Shown here in pieces: positions 47,425-55,806 of a stretch of 59,812 nt of DNA. The position numbers were made by a program, and so were the translations under genes. Each line of letters opens with the position of its first letter. The stretch's first letter is position 1. The DNA is from Kiloniellales bacterium. Lineage in GTDB: Bacteria; Pseudomonadota; Alphaproteobacteria; Kiloniellales; JAKSDN01. The stretch covers positions 1-59,812 of the forward strand of contig JASJEC010000031.1 of NCBI GenBank assembly GCA_030064845.1, read 5' to 3'. Under the pieces are notes generated by a model, which was not told where the DNA came from, did not search any database, and saw only the letters and a program-made list of their open reading frames with translations.

Positions 47425-50007
47425 CTAGGCCGCGTTTTCGCGCATGACCTCTTTCACTTTGCCGGCCAGCTGCTTGAGGCTGAAGGGCTTGGGCAGGAAG
47501 TGGATGCCGGCGTCCCGGTCGAGCCGTTTGCGGAAGGCGTCCTCGGCGTAGCCGGAGATGAAGATCACCTTGAGGTCGGGGCGTTCGCTGCGCACCTGGC
47601 GGACCAGGGTCGGCCCGTCGATTCGCGGCATGACCACGTCGGTGATCAGGAGATCGATGTCACCGGGCTTCTCGTTGAGCAGCTCCAGCGCCGCCTCGCC
47701 GGAGCGCGCCTCGAGCACGTCGTAGCCCTTGTTCCTGAGCGCCCGGGCCGAGAACGCCCGGACCGCGTCCTCGTCCTCGACCAGCAGAAGGGTGCCGACC
47801 CCGGTGAGGTCGCGGCTCTCCTCGGCCTGGGTCTCGGCCTCCTCGGCCTCGCTCTCGCTCTGCACGTTGTGCGGCAGCAGGATCGAGAAGGTCGTGCCCT
47901 TGTCCACCTCGCTCTCGACGAAGACGAAGCCGCCGGTCTGCCGAACGATACCGTAGACCGTCGACAGGCCGAGGCCGGTGCCGGCGCCGACCTCCTTGGT
48001 GGTGAAGAAGGGGTCGAAGATGCGGTCGAGGTTCTCGCGCGTCACGCCGCAGCCGGTATCGATCGTCTGGATCTGGGTGTAGCCGCCGGCGGGCAGCGTC
48101 TCGCCCTTGCGCTTGGTCACGCGCCTCAGCGTGACGTTCTTGGTCTGAATCGTCAGCTTCCCGCCGCCCGGCATGGCGTCACGCGCGTTGACCGCCAGGT
48201 TGATGATGACCTGCTCGAGCTGGCCCTGGTCCGCCTTGACCCGGCCGAGGTCCCGGCCGTGAATCATGTTGAGCTCGATGTTCTCGCCGATCAGCCGGCG
48301 CAGCAGGTGCGACAGCTCGGCCAGGATGTCGGTCAGGTCGAGCACCTTGGGCTGCAGGGTCTGCTGGCGCGAGAAGGCGAGCAGCTGGCGCACCAGGTTG
48401 GCCGCCCGGTTGGCGTTCTGCTTGATCTGCATGATGTCGGCGAAGGACTGGTCGCCCGGCCGGTGGCGCAGCAGCAGGAGATCGGAAAAGCCGATCATCG
48501 CGGTCAGCAGGTTGTTGAAGTCGTGGGCGATCCCGCCGGCGAGCTGGCCGACCGCCTGCATCTTCTGGGACTGGACGAACTGCCGCTCCAGGCTCTTCTG
48601 CTCGGTGGTGTCGATGAAGTGGGCGATGAAGCCGCCCGCCTCGAAGCCGCCCGCCTCGGCGCTGTCCTTCTCCGGCGCGCGGCCGAGCGGCGTCAGGAAC
48701 AGTGCGCAGGTCACGCCCCCGCTGCCAGCCAGCGTGACCTCGACCGAGCGGCCGTCCTGATCAGCCAGGTCGACGTGCCCCGCCTCGCCCTTGGCGGCCC
48801 GCTCCATCAGGTCGGTCACCAGGGGCCGCCCATCCTCGGCGACCAGCTCGACCAGGCGCCGCCCGGCGGCGCGCTCTCCCTCGAGCCCGGCGAGATCCCG
48901 GATAGCCTCGTTGCATTCCGTGATCACGCCGCCGGCGTCGACCAGGGCGAGGCCGACCGGCGCCCTCTGGAACAGGTCGTCCAGCCGCCGCTCGGCGCGG
49001 GCCAGGGCCTCGGCGGGCGCCCGCTCGCGCGTCAGATTGCGCACCAGGCCATAGGTCCGGACCAGCGTCCCGTCCTCGCCGCGCTCGATCGCCTGGGTCA
49101 CCCAGCCGTCGAAGCCCTCGCCGCTCGCCGTCTTGAAGCGGATCGCGCCGCCCTCGCCCTGCGGCACGCCGGCCTCCCGCGGGGCGGGTGCGTGGGCCGC
49201 AAGAAGGTCGGGCGCAGCCTCGGCGAAGAGGTCGCGCAGGCGGCGGCCACCGCCCTCGAGCGCCGCCTTCGGCCAGCCCAGCCAGTCGGCCAGGCGCTGA
49301 TTGACCGCGACGATGCAGCCTTGGCCGTCGAGCAGGTAGCCGCCCAGGGTTGTCGGCTCCAGCAGGGCCATGAAGCGGCGGCGCTCGGCCTCGACCCGGT
49401 GTTCGGTCCGCTGCCGCAGCTGCATGTCGTCGACCAGCCAGACCGCGTGGCCCGAGCCGGGCTTTAGCGGGTAGACCGCGATGTCCTGGCGAACCGCCGC
49501 TTGATCCTCCGGCTGCCCGTCTCCCGCGGCGCCCGGGCGTAGCCGGATCTCGGCCGCGCCCTTGCGGCCGCGCCGGGCGATCACCTCCAGCCGTTCGATC
49601 TTCTCGCGGGACTCGTCGTCGGCGGCCCGGGCCTTGAGCAGCTCGGGCAGCGGCCGAGCGCGATCGCCGAAGGTCTCGCCAAGGGAGTCGCTGGCGAAGA
49701 TCACCCGGCCGGCGCCGTCGATGATCTGGCGCGGACGGCCGACCGCCGAGATCGCGTCGCGGTAGACCCTGAGGCGCCGCAGAGCGAAGTATCCGGCGAG
49801 GGCGCCGCCGAGCGCCAGGCCGCCGAGCAGGGGAACGAGCTGCACCGCCGTCAGGAATTCACCGGTCTCGGCGGCCAGTGCCGGCTTCGCCGCCAAGACG
49901 AGCGAAATCCCGGAGAGTAACCCGCCAGTCCTTGTTAAGTTTTTCCGCATGAAGACTTGGGTCGGTGCCGCGGTCATTACTGATTCGCTTTTGGAGTTAT
50001 CCATCAC
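47425..50007 (-). CDS. cckA: Hybrid histidine kinase CckA
   Basis: An 860-residue cell-cycle kinase/phosphatase that passes phosphate through ChpT to CtrA and CpdR. Two N-terminal membrane helices (about 29-46 and 53-77), PAS domains (about 205-300 and 340-470), DHp domain with His 495 in [20 protein letters not shown], catalytic domain (Asn 607; DTGCG 650-654; [13 protein letters not shown]) and a C-terminal receiver with Asp 790 ([13 protein letters not shown]). The start overlaps the flhB stop (ATGA), and the gene ends the flgB-flhB operon. This coupling puts the CtrA pathway kinase under flagellar transcription control. Confidence 0.96.
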   Translation of the reverse strand: MMDNSKSESVMTAAPTQVFMRKNLTRTGGLLSGISLVLAAKPALAAETGEFLTAVQLVPLLGGLALGGALAGYFALRRLRVYRDAISAVGRPRQIIDGAGRVIFASDSLGETFGDRARPLPELLKARAADDESREKIERLEVIARRGRKGAAEIRLRPGAAGDGQPEDQAAVRQDIAVYPLKPGSGHAVWLVDDMQLRQRTEHRVEAERRRFMALLEPTTLGGYLLDGQGCIVAVNQRLADWLGWPKAALEGGGRRLRDLFAEAAPDLLAAHAPAPREAGVPQGEGGAIRFKTASGEGFDGWVTQAIERGEDGTLVRTYGLVRNLTRERAPAEALARAERRLDDLFQRAPVGLALVDAGGVITECNEAIRDLAGLEGERAAGRRLVELVAEDGRPLVTDLMERAAKGEAGHVDLADQDGRSVEVTLAGSGGVTCALFLTPLGRAPEKDSAEAGGFEAGGFIAHFIDTTEQKSLERQFVQSQKMQAVGQLAGGIAHDFNNLLTAMIGFSDLLLLRHRPGDQSFADIMQIKQNANRAANLVRQLLAFSRQQTLQPKVLDLTDILAELSHLLRRLIGENIELNMIHGRDLGRVKADQGQLEQVIINLAVNARDAMPGGGKLTIQTKNVTLRRVTKRKGETLPAGGYTQIQTIDTGCGVTRENLDRIFDPFFTTKEVGAGTGLGLSTVYGIVRQTGGFVFVESEVDKGTTFSILLPHNVQSESEAEEAETQAEESRDLTGVGTLLLVEDEDAVRAFSARALRNKGYDVLEARSGEAALELLNEKPGDIDLLITDVVMPRIDGPTLVRQVRSERPDLKVIFISGYAEDAFRKRLDRDAGIHFLPKPFSLKQLAGKVKEVMRENAA

Positions 50008-51146
50008 CGAGTCTTTTGCCGCAAGTCCGTCGTGCCGTCCGGCGCCGGGCGCGTGCCCGGCGGCCGCGGCCGGCCCGGCAGCCGTCCCTTGAGCCGCAGC
50101 ACGTAGCCGATGATCTCGGCGACCGCCCGGTAGTGCTGTTCCGGGATTTCCTGATCGAGCGCGACCGTATCGTAGAGCGCCCGGGCCAGGGGCGGGTTCT
50201 CGACCACGGGCACCTCATGCTGCTCGGCCAGCTCGCGGATCTTTAGGGCGATGTTGTCGGCGCCCTTGGCGGTGACCCGGGGCGCGCCGGGGGTGCCCGG
50301 CTCGTACTTGAGCGCGACCGCGAAGTGGGTCGGGTTGGCGACCACTACGTCGGCCTCGGGCACGGCGGCCATCATGCGACGGCGGGCACGCTCCGTGCGG
50401 ATCTGGCGCAGGCGGCCCTTGACCATGGGGTCGCCTTCGCTCTGCTTGAACTCGTCCTTCAACTCCTGCTTGGTCATGCGCAGCTGCTTGATGTGCTGCA
50501 TCTTCTGAAAGGCGAAGTCGAGCGCGGCGACCACCGTCATGACCGCCAGCACCACCACCAGGACGCGGAACGCCAGGACGCGCACGGCGTCGAGCAGCTG
50601 TTCGGGCTCCATGGAGACGGTCACCGGAATCAGCTCCCGCTCGGGCCACAGCAGCAGCCCGATCGCCGCCCCGACCAGCGCCAGCTTGACTAGGCCCTTG
50701 GCGAATTCGACCAGGGCCCGCATCGAGAACAGCCGCTTGAAGCCGGTAATCGGCGAGATTTTCTCGAGCTTGGGTTGGAGCGTCTCGGCGCTGAAGATGA
50801 AGCCGATCTGGAGCAGCGCGCCGGCCAGCGCGGCCGCGACCGTCAGCACCAGGAACGGCAGGAGCGCCCAGGCGAGGTCCCAGAGCGTCGCCGCCGCCAA
50901 GTCGGGGAGCGCCCCCTGGTTCACAGCGATCGCGTGGGGCCGGGCGACGAAGCCGTAGAGCGACTCGCCCAAGCCGGAAACCACGGCCGAACCGAACAAG
51001 CCGATCGCCAACGCGGCCGCGAGCAGCATGAACCAGTGGCCGACCTCCTGGGACTTCGCGACCTGGCCCTTCTCGTGCGCTTCGTTGAGCCGCTTCTGGG
51101 TCGGCTCCTCGGTTTTTTGCGCGTCGTCCGGGCGTTCCTCGGCCAT
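50004..51146 (-). CDS. flhB: Flagellar export switch protein FlhB
   Basis: A 380-residue component of the flagellar type III export gate. Four membrane helices, then a cytoplasmic domain with the autocleavage motif NPTH at 271-274 that drives the switch from rod/hook to filament export. N-terminus EERPDDAQKTEEPTQKRLNE is typical. A Pro/Arg-rich tail extends beyond the usual end and overlaps cckA by 4 bases. Separate FlhB-C-like gene at 54108. Confidence 0.96.
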   Translation of the reverse strand: MAEERPDDAQKTEEPTQKRLNEAHEKGQVAKSQEVGHWFMLLAAALAIGLFGSAVVSGLGESLYGFVARPHAIAVNQGALPDLAAATLWDLAWALLPFLVLTVAAALAGALLQIGFIFSAETLQPKLEKISPITGFKRLFSMRALVEFAKGLVKLALVGAAIGLLLWPERELIPVTVSMEPEQLLDAVRVLAFRVLVVVLAVMTVVAALDFAFQKMQHIKQLRMTKQELKDEFKQSEGDPMVKGRLRQIRTERARRRMMAAVPEADVVVANPTHFAVALKYEPGTPGAPRVTAKGADNIALKIRELAEQHEVPVVENPPLARALYDTVALDQEIPEQHYRAVAEIIGYVLRLKGRLPGRPRPPGTRPAPDGTTDLRQKTR

Positions 51147-51150
51147 GGGC

Positions 51151-51921
51151 TCAGGTCCCGCCCAGCCCGGCCAATTCGGCGAGCCGGTGGTCGAGCGCGG
51201 CCAGGAACCAGCGGATCGCGAAGGGCAGAGAGATCGAGAACACCACGAGGCCGAGCGAGATCTGCAGCGGAATGGCGATGAAGAAGATCTGCACCTGCGG
51301 CATCAGCCGGGCCAGCAGGCCGATGCCGAGGTAGAAGATCAGCCCGACCGCGATGAAGGGCGCGGCGATGTGGAACGAGAGCCTGAAGGTCTCCGCCATG
51401 GTCCGGGCGACGGTCTCGGAGAACGCGCCCACGGGCAGCGCCTGGCCCGGCGGGAAGACCTCGTAGCTGGCGACCAGGGCCCGGAACATGAGATGGTGGA
51501 GGTCGAGAGCGAAGATCGCGGTCAAGGCGACCACGGTCAGGAACGAGCCGGCGATAGAGCCTTGCTGGGCGGCGCTGGGATCGGTCACCAGGGCGTTGGC
51601 CAGCGAGGTCGTCGACGCGATCATCATGCCCGCGGTGGCGAGCGCGGCCATGAACATGCGGGTGGTGACGCCGAGAAAAAGACCAACCATGGTTTCGCCC
51701 AGCACCAGGAGGGTCAGGCCGGCCGGGCTTTCGGGCAGCGCCGGCAAGCCGCGCAGCAACAGCGGCGCGACCACCAGTGTGGTGGTCAGCGCCAGCAGGA
51801 GGCGCACCCGCGGCGGCACGTAGGCGTCGCCGAAGCCCGGCAGCAGCATCATGGCCGCGCCGAGCCGGAGGAACACCAGGAAATAGGCGAAGAGCTGTTC
51901 GGGCAGGATTTCCGCGAGCAT
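51151..51921 (-). CDS. fliR: Flagellar export protein FliR
   Basis: A 256-residue polytopic export-gate protein (about six helices) with FRLGAAMMLLPGFGDAYVPPR-like opening (segment LRLGAAMMLLPGFGDAYVPP) and FALDLHHLMFRALVASYEVF. It packs with FliP and FliQ. Starts 4 bases after the fliQ stop and ends 4 bases before flhB. Confidence 0.94.
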   Translation of the reverse strand: MLAEILPEQLFAYFLVFLRLGAAMMLLPGFGDAYVPPRVRLLLALTTTLVVAPLLLRGLPALPESPAGLTLLVLGETMVGLFLGVTTRMFMAALATAGMMIASTTSLANALVTDPSAAQQGSIAGSFLTVVALTAIFALDLHHLMFRALVASYEVFPPGQALPVGAFSETVARTMAETFRLSFHIAAPFIAVGLIFYLGIGLLARLMPQVQIFFIAIPLQISLGLVVFSISLPFAIRWFLAALDHRLAELAGLGGT

Positions 51922-51925
51922 ACCG

Positions 51926-52192
51926 TCAGCCGAGCGCCACGATCCGGTCCATCAGGTTTTCGCCGAAGGACACCAGGGTCGAGACCATGAACGGCAGCAG
52001 CAGGAGGAGCGAGACGAAGATCACCAGGATCTTGGGGACGAAGGAGAGCGTCATCTCCTGGATCTGGGTCAGCGCCTGGAACAGCGAGACGGTCAGGCCG
52101 ACCGCCAGGGCCAGCAGCAGGATCGGCGCGCCGACCATCAGCATGACCACGACCGCTTGGCGCGACACTTCGAGAACGTCGGTCAAGTCCAC
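51926..52192 (-). CDS. fliQ: Flagellar export protein FliQ
   Basis: An 88-residue protein with two membrane helices and the family motif VGLTVSLFQALTQIQEMTLS followed by FVPKI. Normal length. Lies between fliE and fliR. Confidence 0.95.
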   Translation of the reverse strand: MDLTDVLEVSRQAVVVMLMVGAPILLLALAVGLTVSLFQALTQIQEMTLSFVPKILVIFVSLLLLLPFMVSTLVSFGENLMDRIVALG

Positions 52193-52242
52193 TGGACGCT
52201 GCTCCTGTGGCGGCGGATTACCGCGGCGCGGCCGAAGCCCCG

Positions 52243-52560
52243 TCAGATCGGCATCCGCAGAATTTCCTGGTAGGCCTGGATGACCCGGTCGCGCACCGCG
52301 ACCATGGTCTGCAGGGTGATCTCGGCCTGGCTGACCGCAGTGACCACCTCGGTGATGTCGGCCTGACCGGCGGCGGCGCGGAACGATTCCATCTCGCCCT
52401 TGTGCAGCACGTCGATCGCGCTCTCGGTCGCCTCGCGCAGCGCTTCGGAGAAGTCGGACCCGCCGGCGCTTCCCTGGTCGCGCGATTCCAGCCCGCCCAG
52501 CCCCTCGCCTCTGAGCGCTCGGTCGTAGGCCGCCAGGGCCTGATTGAAATCAACCGCCAT
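52243..52560 (-). CDS. fliE: Flagellar hook-basal body protein FliE
   Basis: A 105-residue protein linking the MS ring to the rod. The C-terminal family block is clear: EVVTAVSQAEITLQTMVAVR followed by DRVIQAYQEILRMPI. Located 19 bases after flgC and 50 bases before fliQ. Confidence 0.94.
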   Translation of the reverse strand: MAVDFNQALAAYDRALRGEGLGGLESRDQGSAGGSDFSEALREATESAIDVLHKGEMESFRAAAGQADITEVVTAVSQAEITLQTMVAVRDRVIQAYQEILRMPI

Positions 52561-52579
52561 GGATCCGCCCCTTCAAGGT

Positions 52580-52987
52580 TCAGCGCAGCAGGTCGACGGC
52601 CTGCTGCAGCATGCTGCGCGACGACTGAATCACCTTCAGATTGGCCTCGTAGCTCCGCTGGGCCTCGCGCATGTCGGCCATCTCCAGCAGCGAGTTGACG
52701 TTGGGCGTCAGCACGTAGCCCCGACCGTCGGCCGCCGGATGCCCCGGATCGAAGCGCAGGCCGAAGTCGCTGCGGTCGGGCACGACGCCGGAGACCTGGA
52801 CCGTCTCGATCCCGAGCTCCCGGTTCAGCTCGTTGGCGAAGGTGACGACCTTGCGGCGGTAGGGCTCGCCGCCCGGAACCTGCGCCGTCGAGTCGGCATT
52901 GGCCACGTTCTCGGCGATCGTCCGCAAGCGCGTTCCCTGGGATTGCAGGCCGGCCGCCGAGATGTGCATCGATTCGAGCAGATCCAT
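52580..52987 (-). CDS. flgC: Flagellar proximal rod protein FlgC
   Basis: A 135-residue rod protein with N-terminal MHISAAGLQSQGTRLRTIAE and NVANADST motif, and C-terminal NVNSLLEMADMREAQRSYEA. Both ends are the coiled-coil rod signatures. Starts 35 bases after flgB. Confidence 0.96.
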   Translation of the reverse strand: MDLLESMHISAAGLQSQGTRLRTIAENVANADSTAQVPGGEPYRRKVVTFANELNRELGIETVQVSGVVPDRSDFGLRFDPGHPAADGRGYVLTPNVNSLLEMADMREAQRSYEANLKVIQSSRSMLQQAVDLLR

Positions 52988-53022
52988 GGTCTTCTCCCTC
53001 TTCTCTTATCTCGAGCGCGCGC

Positions 53023-53430
53023 TCAGCCCTCGCGGCTGCCGAGCGCCGCGCGCAGCATCTGGGTGTGCTTGCGGTACAGGTTGGTCATCGTCTGGTGGCT
53101 CATTTGGGTCTCGGCCACGTTGATCAGCTGCTCTTCGATCACGACGGCGTTGCCCGAAGGCGCGGTCTCGAAGGTGTGGCGCTGATCCTGGGATCCGACC
53201 GCCCCCGGTTTCGCGCTCCGCCCCTGCAGGTGGGCCGGATGGGTGGCCGCCGGCTGGACGGCCGCGACCGCGCGCGCCAGGACCCGCTCGAAGGGCCCGT
53301 GCTTGAGGTCCTGCGGCCGGTAGCCGGGCGTGTCGGTGTTGGCGATGTTCTGGGCCAGCACGTTCTGGCGCTGGCCAAGCCACTGCATGCGCCTTACAAG
53401 GGCTTGAAAGATATCCAGTTTGCCAGCCAT
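53023..53430 (-). CDS. flgB: Flagellar proximal rod protein FlgB
   Basis: A 135-residue rod protein with LGQRQNVLAQNIANTDTPGY, the hallmark N-terminus, and C-terminal VNVAETQMSHQTMTNLYRKH-like block (INVAETQMSHQTMTNLYRK). First gene of flgB-flgC-fliE-fliQ-fliR-flhB-cckA. A CtrA-like array lies about 114-139 bases upstream. Confidence 0.96.
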   Translation of the reverse strand: MAGKLDIFQALVRRMQWLGQRQNVLAQNIANTDTPGYRPQDLKHGPFERVLARAVAAVQPAATHPAHLQGRSAKPGAVGSQDQRHTFETAPSGNAVVIEEQLINVAETQMSHQTMTNLYRKHTQMLRAALGSREG

Positions 53431-53543
53431 CGGCGCCTCCCGAGAGATCGGTCGAATCGCCGGGCCGCATCACCAATCGGCGGTTGTTCCGGCGTTTGGA
53501 TCGATGGGCTGCATCGACCCACGCCAGTATCACGCGCGGCCTA

Positions 53544-53569
53544 TTAAAGATGCGTAAAAAGTGTTTTAA
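53544..53569. promoter_or_regulatory. Tandem CtrA-like array in the flgB/csrA divergent region
   Basis: Read on the minus strand: TTAA-N7-TTTA-N7-TTAA (half sites at 53566-53569, 53555-53558 and 53544-53547 in plus coordinates). Three half sites are spaced exactly 11 bases apart, one helical turn. The CtrA consensus is TTAA-N7-TTAA(C); each adjacent pair matches at seven of eight positions. It is midway between flgB and csrA, so it could control one or both. Confidence 0.6.
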
Positions 53570-53682
53570 TTGCGCGATAAAATCGAACTAAGCTGGAGGC
53601 AGCGCCGCCCCGCCGCGTTTCGGGGCCGCGGCTCGAGGCCGACTTCGAGACTGACTTTCGCGACTGGGGGAAGTGCCGACCG

Positions 53683-53937
53683 ATGCTGTATCTTACCCGT
53701 AAGATCGGCGAATCGGTCATCATCAACGGCGACATCGAAGTAACGGTGATCGATATCCGCGGGAAATCGATCAAGCTGGGCTTCACCTTCCCCTCGACCG
53801 CCACTGTCCTGAGGCGCGAGATCCACGAGCGCATCCAGGCGGAAAACCGCGCCGCCCTGGAGGGCGGCAACAGCGGTTTGGACGCCGAGCACGCGAATCC
53901 GCCGGCTGCGGCCTCGGAACCGGACAAGGGCGGCTGA
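53683..53937 (+). CDS. csrA: Carbon storage regulator CsrA
   Basis: An 84-residue RNA-binding dimer that blocks translation by binding GGA sites. Core MLYLTRKIGESVIINGDIEV is typical; the RNA-contact region is LRREIHERI. The C-terminal 25 residues are an Ala/Glu-rich tail beyond the usual core of about 60. Placed divergently from flgB, which fits a role in timing flagellar gene expression. Confidence 0.95.
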   Translation: MLYLTRKIGESVIINGDIEVTVIDIRGKSIKLGFTFPSTATVLRREIHERIQAENRAALEGGNSGLDAEHANPPAAASEPDKGG

Positions 53938-54107
53938 ACCGCCCCAACCCGAGGAACCGCCTAGACCTTTTCCCAGGTCACCTCTGCGGCTCAATAATTC
54001 ATTAAGGTTAATCAATCACGCTAGGGCGGCCCGCCGGCAGAACGCTTTGGGTTGTCTCGCCCGGACCGCTCGGCAGCGGCAGTCGACTTTCGCGCGAGCG
54101 TGCTTTG

Positions 54108-54533
54108 GTGACTGACGAGTCCCGAGAATCCGGCCCGTCCCACGAGCCCGGCCGATCCCAGGAAAGCCCGCCCCGCCGACCCGGCGGGCGCCGGGGCCCG
54201 CTCGCGGTGGCCCTGCGCGACGAGCGGGCCGGCCCCGGCGCACCGCGCATCCTGGCAAAGGGCCAGGGCAAGGTGGCCGAGCAGATCCTCGAGATCGCCT
54301 TTGCGCGCGGCATCAAGGTACGGACCGACGCGAGCCTCGCCGAGGTGCTGGCGGCGATCGACGTCGACAGCGAGATCCCGGTCCAGGCGCTGGCCGCGGT
54401 CGCCGAGATCCTGACCCACGTCTACCGGGCGAACGGCGCGGCGCCGAGCCCGGGGGACGCCGAGCCCGGCGCGGCGGCCGCCGAGCCCGAGACACCGGGC
54501 GCCGGCGCGCCGCCGGGCGGAGAGGCGCCGTGA
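54108..54533 (+). CDS. FlhB C-terminal-domain paralogue (FlhB-like cytoplasmic protein)
   Basis: A 141-residue protein from GTG 54108 (TTG 54105 alternative). Its core LAVALRDERAGPGAPRILAK, KGQGKVAEQILEIAFARGI and IPVQALAAVAEILTHVYRAN matches the C-terminal fragment of FlhB after the cleavage site; the NPTH motif itself and all membrane helices are missing. In other bacteria such proteins (FlhX/FhlB) can replace the FlhB C-terminal half. Pro/Arg-rich ends. Coupled to fliO by a GTGA overlap. Confidence 0.82.
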   Translation: MTDESRESGPSHEPGRSQESPPRRPGGRRGPLAVALRDERAGPGAPRILAKGQGKVAEQILEIAFARGIKVRTDASLAEVLAAIDVDSEIPVQALAAVAEILTHVYRANGAAPSPGDAEPGAAAAEPETPGAGAPPGGEAP

Positions 54534-54829
54534 GCGAGCTTCCGCTCTATCTCAATTTCGTGATGGCCCTGGCCTTCGTGCTCGGCCTGATCGGCGTGGC
54601 CGCCTGGCTGGCCCGGCGCTTCGGCCTGGCCGGCCGGCTGGCCCACCGCGCCGGGCCGTCGCACCGGCTCGCGGTGGTCGAGGTCATGCCGCTGGACACC
54701 CGGCGCAAGCTCGTCCTGCTGCGGCGCGACGAGAGCGAATACCTCGTGCTGCTCGGGCCTGAACGGGATCTGCTGCTCGACGGCGCGCTGCCCCAGCGCG
54801 CGGGCGTTGAGGGAGCCGCGGCGGAATGA
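54530..54829 (+). CDS. fliO: Flagellar biosynthesis protein FliO
   Basis: A 99-residue protein with one N-terminal membrane helix (YLNFVMALAFVLGLIGVAAW) and a cytoplasmic beta domain with LAVVEVMPLDTRRKLVLLRRD, the FliO signature. It helps assemble the FliP ring. GTG start overlaps the upstream gene by 4 bases and its stop overlaps fliP by 4 bases. Confidence 0.88.
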   Translation: MSELPLYLNFVMALAFVLGLIGVAAWLARRFGLAGRLAHRAGPSHRLAVVEVMPLDTRRKLVLLRRDESEYLVLLGPERDLLLDGALPQRAGVEGAAAE

Positions 54830-55578
54830 CCGGGCCCCGCGCAGCCGCCATCGCCCTCACCGGCGCGGTCCTCGGCGTCTGGCTTCTCAGCGCGGCGCCG
54901 GCGGCGGCCCAGAGCCTGAACCTGGACTTCGGCGCCGACGTCGGCTCGGCGACCGGGCGGATTCTCCAGCTCGTCGCGCTGATCACCATCCTCTCTCTGG
55001 CGCCCTCGATCCTGGTCATGATGACCTCTTTCACCCGGATCGTCGTGGTCTTGTCCTTCCTGCGCAGCGCCATGGGCATTCAGCAGACACCGCCCAATGC
55101 CGTGCTGGTCAGCCTCGCGCTGTTCCTGACCGCCTTCATCATGATGCCGACCCTCGAGCAGATCTACGATCAGGCGATCGCACCTCTGCTCGAGGAACAG
55201 GTCACCGAGATGCAGGCGCTCGATCTCGCCGCCGGCCCGGTGCGCGACTTCATGATGAGCCACGTGCGCGAGCAGGACCTGAAGCTGTTTCTCGACCTGG
55301 CCGAGATCGAGGCGCCGGAATCGCCGGACGAGACGCCGCTACGGGCGCTCGTGCCCGCCTTCATGATCAGCGAGCTGAAGCGCGCCTTCGAGATCGGCTT
55401 CCTGCTGTTCCTGCCGTTCCTGATCATCGACATGGTTGTCGCCTCGGTGCTCATGTCCATGGGCATGATGATGGTGCCGCCGATCATGATCTCTCTGCCC
55501 TTCAAGCTGATCTTCTTCGTCCTGGTCGACGGCTGGTACCTGGTCGCCGGCAGCCTCGTGCAGAGCTACGGCGTGTGA
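54826..55578 (+). CDS. fliP: Flagellar export protein FliP
   Basis: A 250-residue export-gate protein with a cleaved signal peptide (about 26 residues), four helices, and the family motifs SLAPSILVMMTSFTRIVVVL, AFMISELKRAFEIGFLLFLP and MGMMMVPPIMISLPFKLIFF. It forms the pentameric channel with FliQ and FliR. Last gene of the csrA-side flagellar group; the FliP and FliQ/FliR genes are thus split between opposite strands. Confidence 0.97.
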   Translation: MTGPRAAAIALTGAVLGVWLLSAAPAAAQSLNLDFGADVGSATGRILQLVALITILSLAPSILVMMTSFTRIVVVLSFLRSAMGIQQTPPNAVLVSLALFLTAFIMMPTLEQIYDQAIAPLLEEQVTEMQALDLAAGPVRDFMMSHVREQDLKLFLDLAEIEAPESPDETPLRALVPAFMISELKRAFEIGFLLFLPFLIIDMVVASVLMSMGMMMVPPIMISLPFKLIFFVLVDGWYLVAGSLVQSYGV

Positions 55579-55623
55579 CGATTACTAACAGGCCGATGAA
55601 CAAGCCTGGCGCCCTTGATCACG

Positions 55624-55703
55624 GTCATCCTTCGACACCTTCAGGATGAGGGTAAGGCTCGAAACATCTCGCTCTCACCCTGAGTTTCTCGAAGGGTGAT
55701 GGT
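55624..55703. repeat. Inverted repeat, CTTCGA...GGATGAGGG family, second copy
   Basis: GTCATCCTTCGACACCTTCA and GAGTTTCTCGAAGGGTGATG are the ends of an imperfect inverted repeat with GGATGAGGG/CTCACCC inside. It is a diverged relative of 17770-17855. It sits between two convergent genes (fliP and the 990-residue protein) and may terminate both. Confidence 0.65.
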
Positions 55704-55806
55704 CCCAACCGAGCACTTTTTCATCATCCTGTCAGAGCAGAGTCGGGCCGAGAGGGATCGCCACGAGCGAACTATCGAGCCGGTGAATTCGTTCTGGCAA
55801 GTCCGG

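Noticed and set aside
53490..53530. Sigma-54-like promoter upstream of flgB (TGGCGT...TGCA on the minus strand)
   Set aside because: Spacing between the GG and GC elements is one base too long and the -24 element is poor.
53990..54030. CtrA site in ATTAAGGTTAAT upstream of the FlhB-like gene
   Set aside because: The two TTAA units are only 3 bases apart and do not fit the N7 spacing.
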